Part shown: positions 1 through 8,065 of the stretch, piece after piece
How positions within the stretch are numbered: the first letter of the stretch is position 1
Layout: every line of letters starts with the position of its first letter
DNA from: Candidatus Tectimicrobiota bacterium
GTDB lineage: Bacteria; JACPUC01
Length of the DNA stretch: 64,000 bases
Assembly (NCBI GenBank): GCA_016192455.1
Contig: JACPUC010000011.1
Location: 1-64,000 of the forward strand
Reading direction: 5' to 3'
Notes under the pieces: model-generated
What the model was told of the DNA's origin: nothing
Databases searched by the model: none
Seen by the model: only the letters and a program-made list of their open reading frames with translations
Program-made: the position numbers and the translations under genes

Positions 1-142
1 GCCGCGACGATCACCTGGCAGGTCGCATCGACGGCGGCCTGGGCGTTGTAGCTCTGCTCGAAGCTCTTGGTAGCACCATCGCGCATAATGCGCGAGTCGG
101 GATCGGTGAAGTTGCGCTGGGCCTTGTCGGGCGGCGTGCCGC
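1..142 (-). mobile_element. IS1182-family transposase fragment (5'-truncated, runs off the window)
   Basis: Reading the minus strand from about 142 to 1 gives GTPPDKAQRNFTDPDSR followed by a segment containing KSFEQSYNAQAAVDAT. This matches the conserved central part of DDE transposases of the IS1182 group. Nothing of the N-terminal half is present: upstream the frame runs into the HEPN gene. The copy is therefore a broken remnant joined to, and out of frame with, that gene. The C-terminal catalytic part would lie to the left of the window. The ORF track does not list it because the frame has no start here. Confidence 0.7.
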
Positions 143-405
143 GCGGCGCGGCGTAAGAGCGGCTCCAGTGACGCGTCGATCGCGATGGCCGCTCCACCGA
201 CCTCCCGTAGATCATGGGTCTTGCGGAAGGCGCGTTCGTGCCACACAAGGAAGCCCTTGCTGCTCTTCTCCGCTGCCTGCTGAGCGTGAAACAACGCATC
301 TTCCACAAGCGGCGGGCTGGCAGTCAACGCGTGCTCCCCGGCACGCAGGTCCTCGCGCGCCTTGGCGAACCAGCGACGCGCCTCTTCGTCCCGCTCAGCC
401 GGCAT
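143..405 (-). pseudogene. HEPN-domain protein, C-terminus cut off by the transposase fragment
   Basis: The minus-strand frame from ATG at 405 reads MPAERDEEARRWFAKA and continues through FHAQQAAEKSSKGF and ERAFRKTHDL, which aligns closely with the intact HEPN gene at 727-1140. The HEPN active motif (Arg, several residues, His) is present in the ERAFRKTH stretch. Similarity stops near position 145, where the IS1182-like sequence begins, so the last helix is missing. It overlaps the MNT gene at 395-730 by 11 bases, the same spacing as the downstream pair. HEPN proteins of this type are usually the toxin (RNase) of MNT/HEPN toxin-antitoxin modules. The ORF remains open into the window edge, so a chimeric product is possible, but function is unlikely. 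Confidence 0.65.
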
Positions 406-730
406 AGAGCATCCGTCCCTCCGCCTGAACGGTGGCGGTCAGCGACCTTCGCACCGATGACCGCGACTCGAACTCCTCGCGCGTCAACACGAGGACGTCC
501 GCCGCGGTCCAGATGCCCCAGAGCGCTTCCTGGGCATCCTGCGCCCTGCGATAGGGCGGGTCCTGCGACTCTCTCACCACCACCAGCAGGTCGTAGTCGC
601 TGTCCGGCCCCTCCTCTCCCCGCGCCTTTGAGCCGAACAGGTAGATGCGCTCCGGGCGCAGCGTTGCGACGAGCCGTTCCACCATCTCGCGCAACACGGG
701 GTCTTGGTGGAGCAGTGGATCGCGCTTCAT
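395..730 (-). CDS. MNT-type minimal nucleotidyltransferase (antitoxin of MNT/HEPN module)
   Basis: This is a protein of about 111 residues. The listed ORF starts too far upstream; the ATG at 730 gives MKRDPLLHQDPVLREMVERL, a normal N-terminus for this family. The nucleotidyltransferase motif GS-x10-DxD is visible as LFGSKARG...SDYDLLVVV. MNT proteins of MNT/HEPN systems act as antitoxins, in characterised cases by AMPylating the HEPN toxin. The start overlaps the end of the intact HEPN gene (727-1140) by four bases and its own end overlaps the truncated HEPN gene by 11, so the genes are translationally coupled. It is very similar to the MNT at 1130-1462, which suggests tandem duplication of the module. 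Confidence 0.85.
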   Translation of the reverse strand: MKRDPLLHQDPVLREMVERLVATLRPERIYLFGSKARGEEGPDSDYDLLVVVRESQDPPYRRAQDAQEALWGIWTAADVLVLTREEFESRSSVRRSLTATVQAEGRMLYAG

Positions 731-1140
731 GGCCGCGCCTCCTGCGGCAGGCGGGCCAGGATCGCCTCGTAGACCTCGCGGGCAAGCCCGAGCGCTTCTT
801 CTGCCTCCTCGCGCAAGGGCTCTTCTGGCTCGCCGGGGTAACGGAACACCCAGGCGTAGACTGTCAGCCGGTCGGCTCTTCTCCACAGCGGATGGAGAGA
901 GGCATCGAGCTCAGCGCATGCACTGCCGATTTCGGCGAGGTCATGGGTGCGGCGGAACGGACGGTCGCGCCAGAAGAGAAACGCTTTCAGCGCCTTCTCG
1001 GCGGCCTGTTGGGCGTGAAACACGGCGCCGCCCAAGACTGGAGGCTTGGCTTGCAAGGCGATGTCGCCCAGTCGCAGGTCTTCGGCGGCCTTCTTGAGCC
1101 ATGCCATCGTCTCGGCGATCCGGATAGGATCATGCGGCAT
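727..1140 (-). CDS. HEPN-domain protein (toxin of MNT/HEPN module)
   Basis: The protein has about 137 residues from ATG at 1140 (MPHDPIRIAETMAWLKKA). It shows the typical HEPN pattern: a first helix with AEDLRLGDIAL, then FHAQQAAEKALKAFL, then the R-x-F-R-R-T-H-D-L segment carrying the Arg/His residues of the RNase active site. The C-terminus contains an acidic helix ending in EAILARLPQEARP. It overlaps the upstream MNT (1130-1462) by 11 bases and the downstream MNT (395-730) by four. Gene order on the minus strand is MNT, HEPN, MNT, truncated HEPN, that is, two tandem modules. HEPN proteins of this class cut or modify RNA in toxin-antitoxin and defence systems; the exact target here is unknown. 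Confidence 0.85.
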   Translation of the reverse strand: MPHDPIRIAETMAWLKKAAEDLRLGDIALQAKPPVLGGAVFHAQQAAEKALKAFLFWRDRPFRRTHDLAEIGSACAELDASLHPLWRRADRLTVYAWVFRYPGEPEEPLREEAEEALGLAREVYEAILARLPQEARP

Positions 1141-1462
1141 GGAGCAACCTCCCCTCCCGCACCACAGTGGCCGGCAGCGAGGCAGCCAGATGCAACCGAC
1201 TGTCGAAGCGCTCCTTCGTCCATACCAGGATGTCCGCGGCCGTGCCGAGGTCCCAAAGCAGCGCATGGGCGGCCTGGGAGATGTGGTATCCGGGCGCACT
1301 GGCCTCTCGCACAATCATCATGAGGTCGTAGTCGCTGTCCGGCCCTGCGTCGCCACGCGCCTTCGAGCCGAAGAGGTAGATGCGCTCGGGCTGGTAGGCC
1401 TCCACCAGCCGCCGCACAATCTCGGCCAGTTTCGGATCCTTCTCCAGGATTGGGTCGGTCAT
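1130..1462 (-). CDS. MNT-type minimal nucleotidyltransferase (antitoxin of MNT/HEPN module)
   Basis: The protein has 110 residues and starts MTDPILEKDPKLAEIVRRL. The GS-x10-DxD nucleotidyltransferase motif reads LFGSKARG...SDYDLMMIV. The C-terminal half (LLWDLGTAADILVWTKERF) matches the MNT at 395-730 almost residue for residue, so the two are paralogues from a module duplication. It is the first gene of the four-gene minus-strand array and overlaps the HEPN gene by 11 bases. By family knowledge it should neutralise the neighbouring HEPN toxin by nucleotidylation. No promoter could be assigned in the 187 bases between it and the PglX-like fragment. Confidence 0.85.
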   Translation of the reverse strand: MTDPILEKDPKLAEIVRRLVEAYQPERIYLFGSKARGDAGPDSDYDLMMIVREASAPGYHISQAAHALLWDLGTAADILVWTKERFDSRLHLAASLPATVVREGRLLHAA

Positions 1463-1649
1463 GCCCGTACCTCCGCTTTCCGTTTCTCTGTCATGCTCCC
1501 AAGGGGTCTCGGCACCGTGATCGCTTGCCGCCGCAAGGCATCCCTCTCTTGTGGTCTCTTGGGGCCAACGAGACGAACTGCCCTGAGCCGGGGATCAGGG
1601 CGCGGCTCCGCGCGCGCAAGGACGAACATGGCGGCAAAAGCGCCAAGCC

Positions 1650-1840
1650 GAAGGCGCGCGACGCCTTGCGGCGTTTCTTGTCGTCGAGCGCGCGCAGGTC
1701 AGCAAAAGAACGCAGGAACATCCACGACTGCTGCGTGACCATGGCGACGCGCCCGCGTTCAGCCGCAAGCTCCACGCAGCGGAGGATAAAGGCCGCGCAC
1801 AGGTCGCGCTTGCCCGACGGGAACGTGGCGTTCAGGTGGC
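1650..1840 (-). pseudogene. Fragment of a PglX/Eco57I-type adenine DNA methyltransferase
   Basis: Within the minus-strand ORF 1491-1877 the segment NATFPSGKRDLCAAFILRC, then GRVAMVTQQSWMFLRSFADL, strongly resembles the conserved core of COG1002-type methyltransferases, including PglX of BREX phage-defence systems. Only about 60 codons remain. The upstream part, with the NPPY catalytic motif, and the downstream target-recognition region are absent. The similarity begins at the stop of the MNT gene at 1832-2164 and fades near 1650 into sequence without recognisable coding content. It is most likely the remnant of a lost defence gene. Assignment to BREX rather than another class of the same fold is inference. 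Confidence 0.55.
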
Positions 1841-2164
1841 ACGGTAGAGTTCCTTGCCTTCTTCCAGCGCCGGGCAAATCACCAGGGATGGCTCATCGGC
1901 GTAATCGCGGACATCGGATTCCGTGACCACAACAAGGTCTTTCGACATATCGAAATCGTGGAGGGTGCGGTAAAGGTGCCGCGCCGTCTGCCGGCGGTGC
2001 ACGCCGTCCGGCATCACCACCAGCACATCGAGATCGCTGTGCGGCCCCATCTGGCCCCTCGCGGCTGAGCCAAACAGAACGATGCGGTGGGGATGCACGG
2101 CTTCCACGATGCGCCGCACCAGCTCGTCGAGGATTTCCTGGCTGGCGGTCGAAGGGGTGCTCAT
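1832..2164 (-). CDS. MNT-type nucleotidyltransferase-domain protein (orphan)
   Basis: The protein has 110 residues from ATG at 2164 (MSTPSTASQEILDELVRRI), preceded on the minus strand by a purine-rich CGGAG at suitable distance. The motif LFGSAARG...SDLDVLVVM gives the GS-x10-DxD signature. It differs clearly from the other two MNT proteins of the window: its C-terminal half has the pattern SKDLVVVTESDVRDY. No HEPN partner is adjacent; a methyltransferase fragment follows instead. It may be an orphaned antitoxin or a member of the stand-alone nucleotidyltransferase-domain family. The 90-residue N-terminal extension in the ORF track is not supported. Confidence 0.75.
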   Translation of the reverse strand: MSTPSTASQEILDELVRRIVEAVHPHRIVLFGSAARGQMGPHSDLDVLVVMPDGVHRRQTARHLYRTLHDFDMSKDLVVVTESDVRDYADEPSLVICPALEEGKELYRAT

Positions 2165-2289
2165 GCGAAGGCTCCGTTCACGAACGCACTGCATGTAGGA
2201 CACGACGGATTCTACCGCAGGCGTTTGCTCCAAGTCGAGCGTTTGATGAGCGGGCGAGGAGGCTGGCCCTTGAGTTCCATCACGTCGTT

Positions 2290-2396
2290 CGGCGAGCTGC
2301 GCAGCAGTTCTCGCGGGCAGGGGGCGCCTGTCTGCGTGCGGCCTGCCCGCACAGGCAGGTGGGGGAGCGATGGTCCCCCACAAGGAATCCCCCTTC
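2290..2396. repeat. Modular palindromic repeat, copy 1
   Basis: The segment contains a gcgagctgcgcagcagttctcgc hairpin followed by GTGGGGGA...TCCCCCAC, which forms a second hairpin around 2360-2385. The same two modules, in the same or inverted order, recur near 17.8, 29.1, 36.2 and 52.85 kb, always between genes. See the corresponding finding. Confidence 0.6.
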
Positions 2397-2454
2397 CAAT
2401 GCTTCCCCCAGGAACTAGGACTGAACTCCGGCACGGCGCCGGGATACGCGCTCC

Positions 2455-2664
2455 TCAGCCAAGGCCCCCATACACCTCCAGCGATTCAAGATGCTTCGCC
2501 AGCTCCTTGTGCCGGATGCGCCACTCGCCACCCAGCTTGAACGCCCCCGGCAGCCGCCCGCTCCGGCACATCCGCTGCACCGTCAGTGGACTCCGCACCA
2601 AGAACTCCGCCATATCCTCAACGTCGTAGAGAACAGTTTCCGCTTTTAGACCGGTCTTGTTCAT
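2455..2664 (-). CDS. Small helix-turn-helix (excisionase/MerR-like) DNA-binding protein
   Basis: The protein has about 69 residues from ATG at 2664 (MNKTGLKAETVLYDVEDMAE). This start is preferred over the upstream ATG at 2673 because AGGG lies nine bases before it. The sequence DVEDMAEFLVRSPLTVQRMCRSGRLPGAFKLGGEWRI is the typical HTH_17/excisionase winged-helix pattern, in which a Trp-Arg-Ile strand ends the motif. Proteins of this type act as excisionases or as small regulators of mobile and toxin-antitoxin loci. It lies at the edge of the defence cluster, transcribed in the same direction. The C-terminus ends in a short basic helix (HKELAKHLESL). Confidence 0.65.
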   Translation of the reverse strand: MNKTGLKAETVLYDVEDMAEFLVRSPLTVQRMCRSGRLPGAFKLGGEWRIRHKELAKHLESLEVYGGLG

Positions 2665-3094
2665 ATTGACCATCCCTATCAATAGGTATTGCCACGTTGC
2701 CGTTCGTCCACTCCGCATCGTCCCTTGCCATGTATTCTACACCTGATCGTCGAGCAATGGTCACCTTGATTTCAAGCAATTTCTCCGCGGACCAACGCGT
2801 AGACAACGCAACATCATGAACGACCAAAAATCACCCCTTTTTGCACCCCTGATGATTCTTCTAACCATTGACCGTAACGAGAGTTACACCAACCTGTGGG
2901 ACCCGGGTTTGAACGAAACCAAAATGTAAGCATGATTTATTAAATTTCCTGCTCTCGCGGCCCGCCCACAACCATTAGAAACAATCCAGTCTACTCCGAA
3001 AAACTGCTCTCTCCCCTCGAAGACCTACTGTGTAAAGCAACACCAGCCCAGGAAAGCGGGAAAAATTCTGATGCCTCGTTCATGTAGGATTCTG
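2665..3094. other. Intergenic region, AT-richer than the surroundings, no gene seen
   Basis: About 430 bases between the HTH gene start and the DM13 gene end. The base composition is visibly less GC-rich than the flanks (runs such as tgatttattaaatttcc near 2935). The 69-residue ORF 2618-2827 overlaps the HTH gene and has no family pattern. No promoter or RNA gene could be assigned with confidence. Confidence 0.5.
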
Positions 3095-3679
3095 TCAGCC
3101 GCCGTCGTGCAGAGAAGCAATACTGAAGAGGACACGAAATGGCTTGCAGTAGATCACGACACTCTGCTGGGAGGCCACACTCACGTTGGAGGGAAGGACG
3201 TAATTCTGGTTGCCGATGTTGCCCTTCAGGTTGCCAAGATCAAGATAGCCCTTGATGTCGTCCCGGCTCTCGGGATTGGGGTGCTGTGAGAGCAAGACGT
3301 GCAGGGCGGGGCCATTGGTGACCTTGAAGTTCTCCAAGCGCAGGAAGTAGGAGCCATCCGGCAGGCGGTAGATTGTCGCTCGGCCACTACCTTTATGGAT
3401 TGCGTCGGCGTCGCGGAAGCTGCCGCTCTTAATCTTCTCCGCCGACACCATCGCGCTCAACATCGGCTCTTCCATCGGCTCATCGACCTTGGCAAGCCCG
3501 GCCATAACCTGCTCTACTTCGCCGCGCTTCATATTTTCGGGAACCACAGCCGTCGCGGAAAACGGGAACTCCTCCCGCACCGTCTTACTGATGAAAAGAG
3601 GTGAGATGAGCCACCAAGCGAGCGGCCCCACAACCACGAGGATGATCGCGATGATCATCCACAGCTTCCGGCCGCGCAC
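3095..3679 (-). CDS. Membrane-anchored DM13-domain protein
   Basis: The protein has 194 residues with a GTG start at 3679, supported by AGGAGG eight bases upstream. Residues 8-28 (WMIIAIILVVVGPLAWWLI) form one membrane segment or uncleaved signal anchor. The C-terminal 110 residues carry the DM13 pattern: GSGRATIYRLPDGSYFLRL, then NGPALHVLLS, then YLDLGNLKGNIGNQNY and VVIYCKPF with the conserved cysteine. DM13 domains are extracytoplasmic and proposed to act in electron transfer or redox processes; the substrate is unknown. The gene is isolated, with no operon partner on its strand. Confidence 0.8.
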   Translation of the reverse strand: MRGRKLWMIIAIILVVVGPLAWWLISPLFISKTVREEFPFSATAVVPENMKRGEVEQVMAGLAKVDEPMEEPMLSAMVSAEKIKSGSFRDADAIHKGSGRATIYRLPDGSYFLRLENFKVTNGPALHVLLSQHPNPESRDDIKGYLDLGNLKGNIGNQNYVLPSNVSVASQQSVVIYCKPFRVLFSIASLHDGG

Positions 3680-4471
3680 AAGCGCATCCTCCTAATCTTA
3701 GCGGAGATTCCCCAGGTGACCTCTGCCTCGTTCCAACAGCAGTCGTTCTCCGGGCCGTGCTCTTACATCTGTTGGCGCCATACACGCTATGGCTGCGATC
3801 ATTGATCTCCACCAGCCTCACAGAGAGCTTTCTCGCAACCTTCCCAACCCCGCACCTCATCGCTCAGGAACTCAGCGTATCCTCTGACTGTCCTCTGTGA
3901 ACGCGGGGTAGAATCCGCAATTCATCATACGCGTCATTCCCTTCCTGGTAAAGACGAAAGATGGTCGTGTTGTAGTAGTCCCGAAAGATTGGAGGCTTGG
4001 AAAACGGAAGCGCAGGCTATCCAGCCAGGAGGTCCCGATGGGGAGCACCGTCAGGATAGGAACACCTTCTAGGACCTCTCTGCCGGTTTTCTAGGCTCAC
4101 GCAGTAACACGAGATCTTTTAGCATTCCCCATACCTGGGAAGAAGGAATGGCTTCGCCGTCGGAGCCGCTCATTTCAAGGGGGGTTTACGGGAGGAGCTA
4201 TGACTCGTCGACCTTGGCGGCGGCGAAAGTAGCGCGCAGTCACTTGAGCCAAGGGGCGAATCGCCAGCTCCATAGCTGGCGCTCTACGGATCATTTCTCG
4301 ACAGAAGACGGCTGGGCTTTGATCCGCCTCTGCGCAGCCTGACGGCTGTGAAGATGTGATTGGTTCTTTTGTGTTGGGCTGCCGTTGCCCTCATCGGCAT
4401 GGCGCCTTTCATGCGCCGCCATCAGTCCGGAGCACCCTGGCCGGGGGCGCTGCCGCGGCTGGGGGCCGGGG
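3680..4471. other. Long intergenic region with a possible decayed gene end
   Basis: Nearly 800 bases with no convincing gene. On the minus strand from about 4016 to 3864 an open stretch reads FRDYYNTTIFRLYQEGNDAY...LSS followed by a stop. It looks like the tail of a real protein but no family is recognised and its upstream part contains a stop. The ORF 4148-4342 (+) has no recognisable pattern or good ribosome site. Confidence 0.35.
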
Positions 4472-5146
4472 TCAGGTGCGCCCGGCGGTGTTCTTCACGT
4501 AGCTCCAAAAGCGCAGGGTGGCCTTCTTGCCAAGTTTGTAGCTGCGGTCCAGCTCCTCCTTGCTGAGCGGCACGTGCGTGCCGATCTGCATGGCCTGGTA
4601 CTGGAAACGGGCATTCTCCTCCAGGTAGTAGCATCCCGAGACGCAGGCCGACAGCTCCTCTCCCACCACGACGCAGCCATGACCGCGCATGATGACGGCG
4701 CGCCCGCCGGCCAGGGACCGCGCGAGGGCCTGTCCCTGCTCGCGCGTCACCACCAGGTCGGGATCGGGGTGCACGTTGATGCCGTCGCGGAAGATGGCTG
4801 CCAGGAAGAGCACCGGCTCCAGCTTCACGCCGGCGATCGGGAAGGTGGTGGCGATGGGGGCGTGGAAGTGGCAGATGCTCTGCACATCAGGCCGCGCCTT
4901 GTAAATCTCGGTATGGATGACGATCTCCGCCGGGACGACGTCGTTGCCGTCCACCACCTTCCCCTCCAGATCGACCGTCAGGAGCTGCTCGGCCCGCACG
5001 TCGCGCGCCAAGACGTTCAGTGGGTTGATCAGGAAACGCTGGCCGTCGTCGAGCCGCAGGCTGAGGTGGCCGGTGGCGCTGAGGAGCTTCTCCTGGTAGA
5101 GGAAGCGCACGGACATCGCCAGGTCTTCACGTTGTTGATCGCTCAT
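4472..5146 (-). CDS. Class II aldolase/adducin family protein
   Basis: The protein has 224 residues, starting MSDQQREDLAMSVRFL after a GGGGGAG ribosome site. The zinc-binding set of class II aldolases is in place: E74 in AEIVIHTE, H93 and H95 in CHFHAP, and H155 in RGHGCVVVG. The family includes fuculose-1-phosphate aldolase, ribulose-5-phosphate epimerase and decarboxylating members. The sequence is closest in style to the group annotated as class II aldolase/adducin in catabolic clusters, so the substrate cannot be named. A second member with the same residue positions lies at 28345-29025. There are no neighbours on this strand within the same operon. Confidence 0.85.
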   Translation of the reverse strand: MSDQQREDLAMSVRFLYQEKLLSATGHLSLRLDDGQRFLINPLNVLARDVRAEQLLTVDLEGKVVDGNDVVPAEIVIHTEIYKARPDVQSICHFHAPIATTFPIAGVKLEPVLFLAAIFRDGINVHPDPDLVVTREQGQALARSLAGGRAVIMRGHGCVVVGEELSACVSGCYYLEENARFQYQAMQIGTHVPLSKEELDRSYKLGKKATLRFWSYVKNTAGRT

Positions 5147-5491
5147 CGTCTCCCCCTTCGTAGAGAATCGGGTGAACCGCGGGCTGGAGGCAGGAAGCGC
5201 CTGGCGTGGGGAAGAACCGGCGTCCCAGCCGCACTTCCAAGTTGACCTGCGCCGTGCCGTGGCCTACACTCCTCCGCGCGTGCTTCTCTCCCCGCGGGCG
5301 AAAGCAGCAACGACGGAGCGTCGCGCCGTGGCGGCGCGGAGGTGGAGAGGCGGTCTGTGCGCCGCACTCGTCCCGCCGGCAAGGCTGCCGAGACTCTGGA
5401 CCGACGAGGGCGCCGCCAGGAGAGGGCGACCCCGGCCGGCGCCGCGCCGTGCTCGCCATTCTAGTGGTAGCGCATTCGTTGGGGCTTGGCA
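5147..5491. other. Intergenic region between divergent genes, nothing recognised
   Basis: About 345 GC-rich bases between the aldolase start and the next plus-strand gene. Several ORFs of the track run through it in both directions, but none has a ribosome site or a family pattern. It presumably contains the promoters of the two divergent genes. Confidence 0.4.
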
Positions 5492-6148
5492 ATGACGAAC
5501 CAGGACACCATGCTCGCCAAGCTTTATGCGCAGGCCCGCGCCGAGGTCCGCGCGGCGGTTGACTCCCCCTTGCGCGGAGAGGTGGAGCAGCTCTACGCGG
5601 CGGTCCTCGACGATGCCATGAATCCCCTCAGCTATATTGACCTGCTGCGCACCTCGCAGGAGCGTTTCGGGGCGGCGCTGACCCATTTCCTCCTTGGGCT
5701 GCTGCAACAGCATCAGAGCGATCTTGTCCGCTGCTTCGAGGAGCTCCAGTGCGAGCAGCAGATGGATGCCGCGGCCAGGGGGTGGCTGGAGAGCTTCTGC
5801 CAGCGTTTCAGCTTCCCGCTGCGGCGCGCCCTCGAGGTGAGCCACCTGCCACAGCGATGGCGCCTCCTGGTCACCAACTTCGCTTTCTTCGATCTCCAGA
5901 AGCAGTTGCGCACGGAAACCTCCATCGTCCGAGCTGACGGAGCCAGCTTTCAGTTCCAGAGCATTGGGGAGGACTTCATCGCCCTCCTGCGCCACTGGAC
6001 GGAGAAACTGGTGGAGCTCTCGCAGCATGAGGAAGGTCAGCGGTTCGTGGACCGGAATGCGCAGGCAGTCAGGGCCATCCGCGACCTCTTCGATCGAGTT
6101 CTGCAGGCGCACCCTCCCCAATCGTTGCGCACTCCCAATCACAAGTAG
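5492..6148 (+). CDS. Hypothetical helical protein
   Basis: The protein has 218 residues from ATG at 5492 (MTNQDTMLAKLYAQARAEVR); a TTG two codons earlier is also possible. It is predicted by eye to be almost entirely alpha-helical and cytoplasmic, with no signal peptide or membrane segment. The stretch from about residue 60 to 175 alternates leucine-rich amphipathic helices (HFLLGLLQQHQSDLVRCFEEL, RHWTEKLVELSQ). No family is recognised. Codon use is like that of the neighbours and the reading frame ends normally, so it is taken as a real gene. It is followed by a repeat element, not by a co-transcribed gene. Confidence 0.6.
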   Translation: MTNQDTMLAKLYAQARAEVRAAVDSPLRGEVEQLYAAVLDDAMNPLSYIDLLRTSQERFGAALTHFLLGLLQQHQSDLVRCFEELQCEQQMDAAARGWLESFCQRFSFPLRRALEVSHLPQRWRLLVTNFAFFDLQKQLRTETSIVRADGASFQFQSIGEDFIALLRHWTEKLVELSQHEEGQRFVDRNAQAVRAIRDLFDRVLQAHPPQSLRTPNHK

Positions 6149-6198
6149 CTCATCGCTGCAAAATCAAGGAGCGTCGTCCCATCCTGAGTTGGGGGGAC

Positions 6199-6411
6199 GT
6201 GGGAATCTCCAGGCAGTTCCCCATGGGCCTGCGGCCCGCCCGCAAGGTCATGAAAATAAGCGGACACTTCTTTCTCCGCAGGCTTCCATCCCATCGACCG
6301 TTGGGGCGGTTCGCGAACCGCCCCTACCATCGGCATGCAAGGTACCGTGGAGCGAGGCGGTTGTCGGTGAGCATCCGTGTCGAGCGCTGGTTCCTTTGCC
6401 TACCTTCTCTG
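6199..6411 (-). repeat. Composite intergenic repeat, copy in reverse orientation
   Basis: The segment contains, in order, an accggcagttcc-like start with catgggcctgcgg, then aagcggacacttcttt, caggcttccatcccatcgacc, the palindrome CGGTTCGCGAACCG inside a longer GGGGCGG arm (about 6303-6324), ccatcggcatgcaagg and gagcatccgtgtcgagcgc. The same blocks occur in opposite orientation at 40430-40608, and partly at 19.93-20.43 kb. The rest of the 6149-6638 gap holds no gene. Confidence 0.7.
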
Positions 6412-6638
6412 GTGAAGGACACCGGCCACGGGAGCGGTGAAGCGCAGAGGGGCGGTGAGGCGGCGCGGCACGACGAGGCGGCGCCCTGGCGCGGGAGGCT
6501 GCTCCCCCATCGGCGCGGGCGGCAACCTGCGCGCCGGCGGGAGCGCGCAGCTCTTCGGCCGTGGGCGATCGGTCTGAACGCCGTGTCGAGCGTCGGGCAC
6601 TTCTTCAGCTACGGAAGGGCCGCCGCGTCGGAGCAGCC

Positions 6639-7991
6639 ATGCGGTCTACGAAGTTGCACGTCGATGCGATTCGCAAGTTGCTGATGGCCGGGGCGACCAG
6701 CCGGCTTGACCGCATGCTGGTGCGGCTGCGCCCGGCTGATTTGGCCAACCTCTTCGGAGAGCTGAGCCCCGGCGAAACGCGAGCCCTCGTCGAGGTCCTC
6801 TTCACGGCTGAGCGCGCCGGCATCACCATGCGCGAGCTGCCGCGCGAGATTCTTCCCGAAGTTCTCGAGGTGCTGGAGGACCAGCGCATCGCCAAGATCC
6901 TGGAGCGGATGGAGCCCGACGATGCGGCGTCGTTCCTCTTCGCCCTTGACGAGGAGCGCCGGGGACCCGTGCTCGAACTCGTTGCCGAGCCGCGGCAGCA
7001 GGAGCTGCGCTGGCACCTCCTTTACCCCGAGGAGTCCGCCGGCAGCGTCATGACCCCGCGGGTGATGGTCGTGCATCCCGACGACACCGCCGAGCAGGCG
7101 ATCGACATGATCCGCAAGCAGGGCGACAAGTTCGAGGCGGCCTCGTACCTCTACGTCATCGATGTCGACCGGCACCTCCTCGGGGTGGTGCCGTTGCGGC
7201 GCCTCATCGCCGCCTCGCCCGATCAGCCGATGCGCCAGCTCATGGTGGCGGACCCCGTCTCCGTGAACGCCTGGTCAGACCGCGAGGAGGCGGCGGCGAT
7301 CGTCTCCCGCTACAACCTCCTGTCGCTGCCGGTGGTGGATGAGCAGCTCCACCTCCTGGGCATCATCACGGTGGACGATGTCATCGATATCATCCAGGAG
7401 GAGGCCACCGAGGACTTCTACCGCATGGCGGGGCTCTCCGGAGAGGACCGCGTCTTCAGCCCCATCGGCCGTTCCATCGTCAAGCGCTATCCCTGGATGC
7501 TCGTGAACCTGGGCACGGCGCTGCTTGCGGCCTGGGTGGTGGGCCTCTTCCAGAACACCATCGCCCAGCTCGTGTCGCTGGCGGTGTTCATGCCGGTGGT
7601 GGCGGGGATGGGCGGGAATGGCGGCATCCAGGCGCTGACGGTGATGACGCGCGGCATCGCCCTGGGAGAACTGGAGTTTGCGCGCGTCTCGCACGCCTTC
7701 CTGAAGGAGCTGACCATCGGGCTGGCGATCGGCGCCGGCGTCGGCGCGCTCACGGCGCTCCTGCAGTACCTCTGGCAAGGCAACCCCTACCTGGGTCTGG
7801 TGCTCTTTCTCGCCATGACGATCACCATGATCACGGGTGGCATCATGGGGGCCGCCGTCCCCCTCTTTTTGCGAGCCATCGGCCGGGACCCGGCCATGGC
7901 CGCCGGCGTCATCGTCACCACCTTCACCGATGTCGTGGGGTTCTTCACCTTCCTTGGGCTTGCCACGCTGATGCTGACCTACTTCCAGTAG
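6639..7991 (+). CDS. mgtE: Magnesium transporter MgtE
   Basis: The protein has 450 residues from ATG at 6639 (MRSTKLHVDAIRKLLMAG); the 26 upstream residues of the ORF are not supported. The layout is that of MgtE: an N-terminal superhelical domain (about 1-125, with PADLANLFGELSPGE and MEPDDAASFLFAL), two CBS domains (about 130-255, starting YPEESAGSVMTPRVMVV and ending LLGIITVDDVIDII), a plug helix, and five membrane helices with the pore signature PVVAGMGGNGGIQALTVMTRGIALGE. It imports Mg2+ across the inner membrane; the cytoplasmic domains sense Mg2+ and close the pore. The gene appears to be monocistronic. Confidence 0.95.
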   Translation: MRSTKLHVDAIRKLLMAGATSRLDRMLVRLRPADLANLFGELSPGETRALVEVLFTAERAGITMRELPREILPEVLEVLEDQRIAKILERMEPDDAASFLFALDEERRGPVLELVAEPRQQELRWHLLYPEESAGSVMTPRVMVVHPDDTAEQAIDMIRKQGDKFEAASYLYVIDVDRHLLGVVPLRRLIAASPDQPMRQLMVADPVSVNAWSDREEAAAIVSRYNLLSLPVVDEQLHLLGIITVDDVIDIIQEEATEDFYRMAGLSGEDRVFSPIGRSIVKRYPWMLVNLGTALLAAWVVGLFQNTIAQLVSLAVFMPVVAGMGGNGGIQALTVMTRGIALGELEFARVSHAFLKELTIGLAIGAGVGALTALLQYLWQGNPYLGLVLFLAMTITMITGGIMGAAVPLFLRAIGRDPAMAAGVIVTTFTDVVGFFTFLGLATLMLTYFQ

Positions 7992-8065
7992 CTTATTCCC
8001 GCTTGGCGCGTCGGCGAGGGGCTTGCCCAGGCGCGCGGAGCGGTTGAACAAACAAGGAGACGCCA

